Source of the DNA: Lamellibrachia satsuma
Lineage: Eukaryota; Annelida; Polychaeta; Sabellida; Siboglinidae
Assembly: GCA_033239005.1 (NCBI GenBank)
Contig: BSQZ01000068.1
Location: 2,045,001-2,109,000 of the forward strand
DNA length: 64,000 bases
Reading direction: 5' to 3'
Below are positions 9,548 to 19,130 of this stretch, piece by piece (positions within the stretch are counted from its first letter, which is position 1; every line of letters starts with the position of its first letter). The translations under genes and the position numbers were made by a program. Below the pieces are notes generated by a model. The model saw only the letters and a program-made list of their open reading frames with translations. It made no database searches and had not been told where the DNA came from.

Positions 9548-12500
9548 ATGATGAAATACACATGTTCAAAATGCAACAAAGTGTTTGCAAGAAATTACCA
9601 TTTACTTCGCCATATAAGAACGGCGTGTCATTCCACCACCACCATTGTTTCGCCATCATGTTCAAAATGTGGTAAGGTATTCTTAAGAAATGACAATTTA
9701 CAAAGGCATGAAACAACATGTGTCGTTTCACCACCATTGCCAAAAAGAGCGAAAAGGGAAGATGCTACACCAAGCCACCCGTTCATTAGTGAAGATCCCA
9801 TCGGTCCGCCCGAGCGATTTCCATTCCCCGATGCTCTGTCAACAGATTTGTTAGAAGTCGTCCACAGCAATTGGTCCTCCATTAGGACACGCGTATCCAG
9901 AGGTCCTCTCCAGACCAGGGTAAATTTTAGATTGACCACTCTAGATACAACCGATTTACATCCTCCTTTGTATAGAATGTTTCAGGAACAAACCAATGCT
10001 TTCAAAATTAATCTCAGTTACGAGTTCGTTTTGAAAAACAAAAACACAGGTCAATACAAGTACTATCATTCCTCCTGCAACTGCTGCGGACGTTACTTTG
10101 ACGAGCCTAGGCTCATCACCAATCGTGGTGATTTTGATGAGTTTCTTGGACGTATAAAACAAAATGACATCTTGCAGTGGGTCATATCGCAGAGACCCGA
10201 CTCAACCTGGGTTTGCGAGTTGGTGACAAACGTGACTTTTTTATTAATAAAATCATAAACCACCCAATTGGATGTGTAGCCATGACTCCTGTTCCACCCT
10301 TCATCAAGAAAAACAAAGCCGTTATCGGCGTCGAAAGAGAACGGCAAGAGATACGACGATAATTTGTGCCTCTTTAGATGCTTAGCTCTTCATCGAGGTG
10401 GTGATGTCCGTCATTTGGAATCTGCCGTTACAAAACTTTACGAGACGTACAACCAAGACCATGTACCCATAGAACGATTTGTCGGAATCACACTCGAAGA
10501 CCTCTATCGTATAGAGACCACTTTCCAAACGAACGTGTGCGTTTATAAACTCGTCGAGTCTGATGATGATGATGACGACGGAAAGAAGATCGCAGAACTC
10601 GTCCGTCGATCGTTGTGCCATTATTCTGACACGATGTATCTCAATCTTCACGAGACACACTTTTCGTACATACAAAACATTCAAATGTACTCCCATTCCT
10701 ATAAGTGCAGGAAGTGCGGCGAGAGTTTGTTTAAAGGTACATGGCAGTTGATCCGGCACGAGCGCAAGTGCACGGGAGGTGTGCGTCGGATCTATCCTGG
10801 CGGCGTGTACCATTCGACTCCGTCGGTATTCGAACGTCTGGACGACGAGAACATCCGAGTCCCCGAATCGTTGCGGTATTATCCGTACCGAGCCACCTTT
10901 GATTTCGAATGTTACTTTGACACCACACGACTTCCGTCGGACAGCGACAAGGTCCACTGGGTGGCGCGTCATGTTCCGTTGAGCGTCAGCATGGCGTCCA
11001 ACGTGCCGGGACACGAACAAGTGCAATGTCTCGTCACGAATGGAGACACCAAGTTGGTGAGCTCCATGATGGACATCTTGCAATCGATGAGTGACGCCGC
11101 CTACGAAAACATAAAAAATTCTTACGAAGACGTGCTAGCTCGACTGATAAACTTACGATCGAATTGGGACGAAACATTGCGCAATGCACGATCACCTGAT
11201 GATGAGGAATCTCGTCAACCGACCAACCCGTACAAAACGCTGATGAAACAACTTCACGACTGGCTTCATAAATTACCAGTCATCGGCTTTAATTCGGTGA
11301 AATACGATCTCAATGCCGTCAAACAGTTCCTCGTTCCCTACTTCCTGTCAAAGAAAGAGGAAGAAGAAGAAGAATAAGAAATGGAACAGGACGACAAAGA
11401 AGAAGAAGAAGAAGAGAACGATGGTGTCGGGTCGTTTTTCGTCATCAAACGCAACAACACGTTCATGTGTTCGACAACCGATCAACTGAAATTCTTAGAC
11501 ATGACCAACTATATAGCCCCGGGCTTCAGCTACGACAAATATCTGAAAGCGAACGGTTGTAAAATAATAAAAGGTCATTTCCCGTACGAATATATGGACT
11601 GTCTGGAGAGACTCGACGACACCGCACCTCCACCGAAAGAAGAATTTTTTAGTCGATTGAAGAACGAGGGTATTTCCGACGAGGATTACGTCGGTTGTCA
11701 AGAGGCCTGGCGCGATAACGGCATGACGACCTTGCGAGACTTTCTCGTCTGGTACAACAACAGAGACGTGGTTCCCTTTCTACAAGCCATCGACAGACAG
11801 TTCGCCTTCTACCAACAACGCGGCATAGACATGTTCAAGCAGGGCATCAGCGTACCCGGTCTGACCTTGCTCTACCTGTTCAACGATCTTCCGGAGAAGA
11901 CGTACTTTACGCTGTTCATCGAGAAGAATAAAGATCTTCATCATCTCGTCAAAGATCACGTCGTCGGTGGACCTTCGCTCATTTTTCACCGCTATCACGA
12001 GAAAGGAGTCACTAAGATCCGTCAAAGCGATTACGGTAACGCCAGTCGGCTGTGCCAGGCCGTTGTTGGCTACGATGCCAAAGCCCTTTACCTCTGGGCG
12101 TTAATGCAAAACATGCCGACGAGCTGGCACAGCCGACGCCGTGAACAAAACAACTTCCTTCCCGAATCGGCACAACCCCACGGTCAGATGGCTTCAGAGT
12201 GGCTCACGTGGGAAGCCGAATGGACGGGACGCGCCATCCGCCATCGAGTCAACGGTCGAGAGAAGCGAATAGGTAAACTTCCGGTGGACGGGTGGTGCAG
12301 CGAGACGAACACGGCGTATCAGTTCCACGGATGTTTCTACCACGGTCACCCGTGCTTGGGTCTAGAAACGAACGCCGTCAACGGGAAACCCATGACCCGA
12401 CTGCTCGAAGAGACCCGAAAGAACACCGCCTACCTACGTCACTTTGTCAAGGTCGTCGAGTTGTGGGAATGAGAGTGGAAAGAGACGAGAAGAGATCCGG

Positions 12501-13801
12501 TCGTGAAAAAGTGTCTGGATGCTGCATTTCCACGACGATGCCACGTGCCGTGGACAATGACGTCGCAACAGATTCTGAGAGGCGTGTGTGATGGAACCAT
12601 ATTCGGATTGATCGAATGCGATGTTTGCGTTCCCGAAGAATTGCGCGCGCATTTTGGCGAGATGCAGCCAGTGTTTAAAAACATCCATCTGACCCGCGAC
12701 GATCTCGGACCTTTCATGCGCCGATACGCCGAAGAGCACGACATCATGACGACTCCGCGGCGCATGCTCGTAGGCAGTTTCCACGGCGACAAAATATTGC
12801 TCGCGACACCGCTCCTGAGATGGTACCTGGAACACGGACTCGAGGTGACGCGCGTCTATCAGGTCGTCGAGTACACTCCCAGCCCGTGCTTCCGACGGTT
12901 CGGCGATGCAGTGTCCACGGCCCGACGCGAAGGAGACGTCCACCCGCACAAGACCATCATCGCAGACACCATGAAGTTGCTGGGGAACTCGGGTTACGGG
13001 AAGACCATCACCAACGTGGACCGACATCGCGACGTGAAATACTGCACGGAGAAGGCGGCATCGCTCATGGTCAACGATAGACGGTTCCGACAACTCGACG
13101 TCGTCGTTGACGATGCGTACGAGATAGCGATGAACAAGAAAACCGTCACGTACGCCCTGCCCGTACACGTGGGGTTTTTCGTTCTGCAGTATGCCAAGAT
13201 GCGCATGTTGCAGTTCTATTACGACTTTATCGACAGGTATCTGGAGCGTCCTATTTTCCAGTACTGCGAGATGGATACGGATTCCGCCTATTTGGCTTTG
13301 GCCGGCGAGTCCGTCGACGAACTCGTGACCCCGGAACTACGAGAACATAATTTCCGACATCGATCCGAATGGTTGCCGTCCGATTGTTGCGACGAACATC
13401 GGAACGAGTACGTGCGCTGTCGACTCGCCGATCATCCGTGGGTCCCAGACGAGGCGTGCTGTAAGATGCGAAGAGCATTCGATAAGAGGACGCCCGGTCT
13501 GTTCAAGGTCGAGTGGTCCGGTGACGGGTTCGTGGGGTTGTGCAGCAAGACGCACTATTGTTTCGGAGTCAGCGACAAGTACAGCACCAAAGGACTGAGC
13601 AAGCGTCACAACGCCATCAACAAGGACGCGTTCCTGGAGGTGCTCGCCAACCGTCGGAGCGGAAGTGGAAATAACCGCGGGTTCCGGGTGCATCGTTCGT
13701 CGGTATTCACGTACGTGCAGGAACGAGCGGCTCTCACCTACTTCTATGCCAAACGCGTGGTGCACGAGGACGGAGTGAGCACGGGTCCGGTGGACGTGTA
13801 A
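9548..13801 (+). pseudogene. protein-primed family B DNA polymerase (Polinton pPolB), broken
   Basis: This enzyme would replicate the element from a protein primer. The N-terminus has two C2H2 zinc fingers (CSKCNKVFARNYHLLRH and CSKCGKVFLRNDNLQRH) and a third near 10700 (CRKCGESLFKG). Exonuclease motifs are TFDFECYF (Exo I), GFNSVKYDLN (Exo II) and YNNRDVVPF (Exo III). Palm motifs are GYDAKALYLWALM (A), KLLGNSGYGKT (B) and YCEMDTDSAYLAL (C). It is disrupted by frameshifts near 10235 and 10345, by an in-frame TAA in a Glu-codon run at 11375-11377, and by an in-frame TGA at 12470-12472 in a position where the family usually has Cys. The start was chosen at ATGATG (9548), just before the first finger. 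Exonuclease, palm and C-terminal parts are otherwise complete. Confidence 0.95.
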
Positions 13802-13820
13802 AAAAAGAAAAGAAAAGACG

Positions 13821-14252
13821 ATGCACGCCGGTCGTACGGTCTATTAACGTAGTGCTAGGCAACGTGTTCGCATACGTTATAGACGGCGAATTTCTTACAA
13901 GAGGAGACGTGCTAGAACCTTTCGTCTTGGTGGACGCTGCTATATTCGTGATGTACAGCTTGGATCTTATTTCGTTGCTGGTGCAGGAGGGTGGACTTGC
14001 TTTAATTCGATGTTATCGATTGAGGAGTTTCCGTACCAACTTCGTGCTCGCTGGTACGATAACTTTGATCAGGTTAAGGTACTGTCTGTTACATACAAGA
14101 TATGGATCCGTGATGTTAGTCCTGACCAATAAGTGTCTCGAGGTGATGCTTTGGTTCCTGTCATGAGAGTTCCCGAATTCCGCTGGAGTTACGATCTCGA
14201 ACTTTCAAAGAACATTTTCACCTGCTATGTTGTCTATGCATCCTACATGTAA
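13821..14252 (+). pseudogene. Arg-rich protein of unknown function, possibly jelly-roll capsid-like
   Basis: An unbroken frame from 13848 to 14129 can be extended in the same frame to an ATG at 13821 (TAA at 13845) and past a TAA at 14130 to a stop at 14250. The N-terminus is extremely basic (RVRIRYRRRISYKRRRARTF). It is followed by a Trp/Tyr-rich segment with GGWTCFNSMLSIEEFPYQL and LRARWYDNFDQVKVLSVTYK. A basic arm followed by a WYDxFxQVKV-type strand recalls capsid proteins of small circular ssDNA viruses, but this is inference from pattern alone. A different frame, 13852-14166, is also open but starts with GTG and looks less protein-like. The ORF sits 20 bp after the polymerase stop. Confidence 0.5.
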
Positions 14253-14269
14253 AACGTTTGTTGTAGTAG

Positions 14270-14878
14270 TCGGAAAGCGCGTCGTCAGTAGTAGTAGCGA
14301 CGTGCATCGTCGCCGGACCGACGGGATGTGGTAAAAGTACTTTCGTGACACGTATGCTGCATCACGCTGCTACGATGATCGATCCACCTCCCGAACGGAT
14401 CACTTGGTGTTACGGAGAATGGCAAGAGGCCTACGCAACGATGGATTTAGTCGATGTGCGATTCGAGGAAGGGTTGCCGAGTGCGAGCATGCTCGATTCG
14501 ACGAGGAACCTCATCGTCATAGACGATCTCATGGCGGAAACGGACGAACGGGTCACGACCTTATTCACTAAAAAAAGTCATCACAGGAACACGTCCGTGC
14601 TGTATCTCGTACAGAACCTGTTCCCTAAAAACAAGGAGAGTCGTACCATCAGTCTGAATTCTCAGTACATGGTGGTGCTCAAGAATCCTCGTGACGCATC
14701 GCAGATGTCGCACTTGGCTCGTCAGATGTATCCGGGGCGCGCGAAGTTCGTACAAGAGGCTTTTAAAGACGCCACGTCGGTGCCGTACGGTTATCTATTG
14801 GTCGACCTCAAACAGGACACGCCCGAAGCCATCTTTCCAGACGACGGTGTTCAGTACGTGTACTTACCGAAGATATAA
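14270..14878 (+). CDS. FtsK/HerA-type genome-packaging ATPase (A32-like), start lost
   Basis: The protein contains a Walker A motif, AGPTGCGKSTF, at 14312-14344 and a Walker B motif, LIVIDDLM, near 14508-14531. A conserved Q-N (LVQNLFP) and NSQYMVVLKNPRD follow. This is the packaging ATPase of Polintons and related viruses, which would drive DNA into capsids. The frame is open from the stop at 14267-14269 to 14878. However, there is no ATG before Walker A; the first in-frame ATG is 14354. The natural start has therefore been lost or lies in another frame upstream. The rest of the protein appears full length. Confidence 0.9.
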   Translation, partial: SESASSVVVATCIVAGPTGCGKSTFVTRMLHHAATMIDPPPERITWCYGEWQEAYATMDLVDVRFEEGLPSASMLDSTRNLIVIDDLMAETDERVTTLFTKKSHHRNTSVLYLVQNLFPKNKESRTISLNSQYMVVLKNPRDASQMSHLARQMYPGRAKFVQEAFKDATSVPYGYLLVDLKQDTPEAIFPDDGVQYVYLPKI

Positions 14879-14880
14879 AA
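14874..14880 (+). promoter_or_regulatory. TATA-like motif overlapping the ATPase stop codon
   Basis: TATAAAA overlaps the ATPase stop and lies 35 bp before the next ATG (14915). It could mark a promoter for the downstream gene block, although the distance to the ATG is very short. Confidence 0.3.
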
Positions 14881-14914
14881 GACCGAGTGCGTGGATCGTC
14901 TCTTCATTCGCACC

Positions 14915-15261
14915 ATGTCTGACCTGGTGAATAGACACCTTTTGTGCATACAGGCTCTGAACAGATACAAGAGCACCAAACTGAGAAGAGCCATAATCGC
15001 TAACGCCGACGCCGCTCTGTTGTGCGCACTGGCCGAGTGTGCCTACAACATATTAAAAAATAACATTCCATTGTCCGATTTACAGGGGCAACGTTTGAGT
15101 AAATACAGTTGTCTCAGAGACGAACGCCAGCTGCTGGGAGAAGACGCATCTTACTGCAACGACAGGTCGGCGAGGGACAGAGCGGAGGCTTCCTATCGGC
15201 CTTCCTAGCACCGTTGGCAAGTTCGGTCTTTCTACCCTTGCTCCAAGAGGTGCTGTTCAAG

Positions 15262-15267
<6 letters not shown>
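14915..15267 (+). pseudogene. small conserved Polinton protein with hydrophobic C-terminus, frameshifted
   Basis: The first frame (ATG 14915 to stop 15208) carries RRAIIANADAALLCALAECA, then YNILKNNIPLS. This matches a small protein found in most Polintons. The expected hydrophobic tail is present in another frame, from about 15145 to the stop at 15265-15267 (GGFLSAFLAPLASSVFLPLL). A frameshift near 15135-15150 therefore divides it. Its function is not known; the tail suggests membrane or virion association. Confidence 0.75.

Positions 15268-15328
<61 letters not shown>
15267..15328 (+). repeat. (GA)n microsatellite
   Basis: About 30 GA units lie between the stop of the preceding small gene and the ATG at 15328, and run directly into that start codon. 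Confidence 0.95.
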
Positions 15329-15332
<4 letters not shown>

Positions 15333-16122
15333 ACACGCACGCAAGATGGTCTTGATGGATCCGCGACTGTTGGACACACTTCGCTCACCACCACCACCAC
15401 CACCACCACCACCACCATCGACAGATACCCTAGGTAAGAAAGTACAAGCCCTCGACGACGAGATGATGACCATCCTCGATAGAAAGGACCTCGACGATAG
15501 GACCAAGGTAACATTGTATAATCAGGTGTTGCAGCGGTACAACGCCTTGTCCGGTAAACACGTCAAGGAACCGGTACGCGTGGTCTCGTTGAACGAGTCG
15601 ATGTCGGCAGCAGCACCATCGGGGTTAGGAACGGGAGCGGAGCCGGGACCTGTGGTAGAGGGAACAGTAGGAGCTCCTGCTACTAGCGCTACTAGCGGAA
15701 TAGAGGCCGACGTCGTGGACACCGTTCCCAAGACCATGCAGGTCAAAGCCAGACGTTTGGTGGAACATCTCAAACGAGATATCGCGTGGACCGCACGTGG
15801 CGAACTTATCCACGAGGGTGTGCCGATTGTCGGAAGTAACGTGGTGGATCTCGTGAACGAACTGTTGCGTGAGAGAAAGACCGATCCGATAGGATGGCAG
15901 CCATTTGCACGTCAACTCCGTGCCATCAATCTACCCATGGAGTTGATCGGTAATACCTCCACGAAAGCCTACATACGTCAGGCGACGACGACAGCCACTC
16001 CGTCTCGTCGTCGAACTCGTGTTGGTGCGAGTAGTGCACGGAGATCACTCGTCGACGTAGTCGAATGGAACATTCCATGCCCACCCCACCCTCAGAACGA
16101 CGACAAAAACACAAGACTTTGA
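15328..16122 (+). CDS. conserved Polinton protein of unknown function
   Basis: This is the longest unbroken gene of the element (264 residues). It begins MEHARKMVLMDPRLLDTL and has a run of ten prolines (CCA repeat) at about residues 21-30, a helical segment with LDDEMMTILDRKDLDDRTKV, a low-complexity Ala/Gly/Ser linker, and a conserved C-terminal region with RLVEHLKRD and IVGSNVVDLVNELLRERKT. The tail is basic and Ser/Arg-rich. Similar proteins occupy this place in other Polintons. I know no established function, but a structural or core role is plausible. Confidence 0.8.
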
Positions 16123-16178
16123 AGTCATTGACTAGTTGGGAAGACTTTTAAGGTGGTGCGATACCTGTCCATAGCACA

Positions 16179-16313
16179 ATGTTCGCTGCGATGCCCAGCG
16201 ATCCACACGACGCGTACCGTACCGTCTTCGTTGCGCTAGTTTGCGGTGGACTTTACTTGATCGCCGACACTATCGCTCGATATCTCATACTATTTGAGAT
16301 ATGGTTTCACTAG
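16179..16313 (+). CDS. small single-pass membrane protein (44 aa)
   Basis: A 44-codon frame starts at ATG 16179 and ends TAG 16311-16313. It has a short polar N-terminus and one hydrophobic segment (VFVALVCGGLYLIADTIARY). It fills the gap between the preceding gene and the integrase. Its size and hydrophobicity fit the small membrane proteins of adintovirus-like elements, but there is no motif to confirm it. Confidence 0.45.
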   Translation: MFAAMPSDPHDAYRTVFVALVCGGLYLIADTIARYLILFEIWFH

Positions 16314-16427
16314 ACTTTCAGTCGTTCGTCATCGTTGTGGTCGTGGTAGCGTCTGTTCTGCTTTAAGTCAAGACCCGTGCTACGTAGTCAACGTCATCAC
16401 CACTGTCAACGCATCGGAACTATTTTA

Positions 16428-17493
16428 ATGGCGTCGAGGAATAAACGACTGAAGAGGGTCTACTTCGATCCGAAAAGGGTGTCAAGTGACGGAGGTGTCG
16501 ATGCCTTGCGACGCGTCACGCGCGTGCCGCGGAAAATCGTCGAAGAATGGTTGTCGGAACAGGACGCCTATACCCTACACAAACCGGCGAGACGTCATTT
16601 CAGGAGACGACGCGTCGTCGTGGGAGGTCCACGTCAGCAGTGGCAGGCCGATCTCGTCGACCTGTCGAATTTGAAAACCGACAACGTCGGTATGACCTTG
16701 CTCCTCACGGTGATCGACGTCTTCACGAAAGTGGCTTGGTGCATTCCTTTAAAGAATAAATCCGCGACATCGTTGGTGACGGCTCTGAAAAGCACGTTCA
16801 CCGAAGGCTGGCCAAAGATGTTGCAGACAGATCAAGGACTCGAATTTCTGAATCGGTCCTTTCAGGCTCTGTTGAAAAAGTACGGCATCCACCACTTCTC
16901 TACTCACAACGCGGAGACGAAAGCAAGCATCGTCGAAAGATTCAATAGAACGTTGAAGACGCTTATGTGGCGATACTTCACGAAACACCAGACGTGGCGA
17001 TTCATCGACGTCCTTCAGGACTTTGTGCACTCGTACAAGAACACCCACCACCGCAGCATTGGCATGACTCCGTCACAGGTGAATACAAAGAATCAAGAAG
17101 AGGTTTGGCAGCGTCTGTACGGTCACGACGGTAAGGGTGAGCATAAAGTTCCGTGTGTCGAATCGCGTGCGCATCAGTAAGTTCAAGAGACTGTTCGAAA
17201 AAGGCTATATGGCGAATTGGAGCGAAGAGATGTTCACCATACACGAGGTTCACCCCACCGATCCACCCGTGTACCGATTGATCGACGATCTCGGCGAAGT
17301 GCTGGACGGCACCTTCTACGAACCAGAGCTGCAGAAGGTGTCGGTGCCCATCGATAAAGTGTACAGGGTGGAATCCGTACTACAGCGCTGCAAAGTGGGT
17401 AGACGAACGGAGGTTTTGGTGAAATGGTACGGCTACCCCTCCAAGTTCAACAACTGGGTCGATGCCGAGGCTCTCGTTCGCTATAAAGTCTAG
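16428..17493 (+). pseudogene. retroviral-type integrase with C-terminal chromodomain, frameshifted
   Basis: The first frame (ATG 16428 to 17180) encodes the RNase H-fold core with acidic catalytic residues in QWQADLVDLS, LQTDQGLEFLN and KASIVERFNRTLKT (D, D, E). The second frame, from about 17140 to 17493, carries the SH3-like region (VRISKFKRLFEKGYMANWSE) and a chromodomain (EVLVKWYGYPSKFNNWVD). One frameshift near 17137-17150 separates them. The integrase joins element ends to host DNA; a chromodomain would bias it towards methylated histone sites. In this element it lies on the same strand as the capsid genes. Confidence 0.93.
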
Positions 17494-17520
17494 CCGCGCG
17501 TCTGCCGTCACTTCATTCGG

Positions 17521-17829
17521 ATGATGACAGACGAGTCGATGACAGAGGACTGCACCGCTACCGTCGTCGCCACCGCCGTCATAGAAGAAGAGGACAGCAC
17601 TGACGCACAGAGCGAGAAAGACAGCACTCCTTGGCATATGTTTGGTACCGTGTGTCCCCGAGAGGAAATAGTGTTTCTTTGTCAGGTCGTCGTGTTGTAC
17701 ACGGTCAACCTGATAAGCATTTACAACCTGACGACAGGTCACGAGAATTCTAATCTGTGGACGGCCCTGTTGAGTAGTTCGTTGGGTTACCTGTTGCCCA
17801 ATCCCATTTTGAGACGTCATGCCGAATGA
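17521..17829 (+). CDS. conserved small Polinton membrane protein (102 aa)
   Basis: The frame is intact from ATG 17521. After an acidic N-terminus it has two hydrophobic segments: IVFLCQVVVLYTVNLISIYN and the LWTALLSSSLGYLLPNP block, which is strongly conserved among Polintons. Two membrane spans are predicted. It overlaps the start of the next gene by 11 bp. The role is unknown, perhaps a virion membrane component. Confidence 0.8.
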   Translation: MMTDESMTEDCTATVVATAVIEEEDSTDAQSEKDSTPWHMFGTVCPREEIVFLCQVVVLYTVNLISIYNLTTGHENSNLWTALLSSSLGYLLPNPILRRHAE

Positions 17830-18702
17830 TTTCTATCTGACGCTACCTAGCAACGCTTCCATGAAGATGTATCCCGACAATACGTTGGCTCATTACATCA
17901 CGGACTTGCCTCAACGTATCGATCTGACTGGCGAGTGGGAGTGTTGGTTGGCAGAGATACAGTACCCGCATACTTGGTACAACATCGGAGTGGACGACAT
18001 CTGGTTCTTCCTCAACGAGCACGAACCTGTGGGTCGAACACCGAGTGCAAGGATAAGTGCTGGATATTACAAAGGTCCTGTGACATTGATGAATCATGTC
18101 AACAAGGGACTGCGTCATATGTGGACGGATAAGACACGGGCAAAATTGAGCTATAGTTCCATCACTCAAAAAATGATGATGCACATGACATCAGGCACCG
18201 AGTTCACCATACCTTACCACAGCGCGCTGGTAAGAATGTTAGGATTCGAACTTTCGGTGGTCAGCAGTCCACCAGCAGCAGACATGACACGAACGGACGT
18301 TTACCCGAGACTAGGTGGAACGAACATCGGTCTCACGGCGTCGACTAGCGTTGTTTTGGCACCAGAAGATACTCCCGACGGTTCGTACACCTATCGTAAA
18401 GAGGCCGAAAACGTGGTGCACGTGGATCAAGGGTTCGATATCATCTACGTCTATACAGACGTTGTGGAGTCTCGCATAGTCGGTGACAGTCTCGCTCCTT
18501 TGTTGCGAGCCCTCTCGGTTAGCGGAAGTCACGGCGCCACGGTGTCCGATCGATTCACTAATATTCACTATGTACCTGTGTTGTACTCGCACTTCCACTC
18601 GATTGAGATGAATATAAGAAACGACACCGGACGACGCGTACCATTCGAGTACGGTAGACGGTGACGCTTCATTTTCGACGGTGTAGGACCGGACTGTTCT
18701 GA
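17819..18702 (+). pseudogene. minor capsid (penton-like) protein, frameshift at C-terminus
   Basis: The main frame (17819-18664, 281 residues) starts MPNDFYLTLPSN and contains WLAEIQYPHTWYN and IEMNIRNDTGRRVPFEYG. These are features of the single jelly-roll vertex protein of Polintons. The conserved last strand (VTLHFRR) is encoded in another frame and ends at TGA 18700-18702, three bases before the next ATG. A small indel near 18656-18661 has therefore removed the natural C-terminus of about a dozen residues. Otherwise the gene is intact. Confidence 0.9.
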
Positions 18703-18704
18703 AG

Positions 18705-19130
18705 ATGAATTACAAAGACTATTACGCGCGTCAGGCGGGTGGTGCTCTACCCTACTTCGCCGGTGCCCCGTACCAACGGGGTCACGGAGTAGGTAGTCTG
18801 TTCGGAGATCTGCTGCGCAGCGCCATGCCACTCATCAAGACAGGTGCAGTGGCTTTGGGAAAGGGAGCGTTGAAGACCGGCGTGCGCATCGCCGACGACG
18901 TCTTGTCTGGACAGAGCATAAAACGTGCTGCCAAACGACGCGTCACGGATACCGGCAAGACTATGCTGCGTGATCTCTTGATACCTGGCGTGCGATCTCG
19001 TAAACGTATAAAACACACGTCTGCAAAGAAAGGAGGCACTACAGCAACGGGATAGCGCAAGAGATAGCCGTTCAAGAAACGTGAAGCCGACATATTCGAC
19101 GACGACGACGACTATGACTTTCGTACATAG
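18705..19130 (+). pseudogene. pVI-like minor virion protein with two in-frame TAG codons near its end
   Basis: From ATG 18705 the protein reads MNYKDYYARQAGGALPYF, then a Gly-rich amphipathic region and a basic tail, in the style of adenovirus pVI-like proteins of Polintons. The frame stops at TAG 19053-19055. However, the same frame continues past a second TAG (19065-19067) to KKREADIFDDDDDYDFRT and a final TAG at 19128-19130, where an IFD/G-type ending is expected for the family. Both internal stops would need a single C-to-T change from CAG. The final stop overlaps the start of the major capsid gene. Confidence 0.75.

Noticed and set aside
10382..11083. Minus-strand open frame of 233 residues
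   Set aside because: Antisense shadow of the polymerase exonuclease region.
12434..13168. Minus-strand open frame of 244 residues over polymerase
   Set aside because: Antisense to palm motifs B and the surrounding conserved polymerase sequence; it has no features of its own.
13852..14166. Plus-strand frame of 104 residues between polymerase and ATPase
   Set aside because: It begins with GTG and has no ATG at the start. The overlapping Arg-rich frame has more protein-like composition and in-frame extension from an ATG.
15114..15514. Minus-strand frames rich in Ser-Leu and Val
   Set aside because: Produced by the GA microsatellite and CCA (polyproline) repeat of the plus-strand gene.
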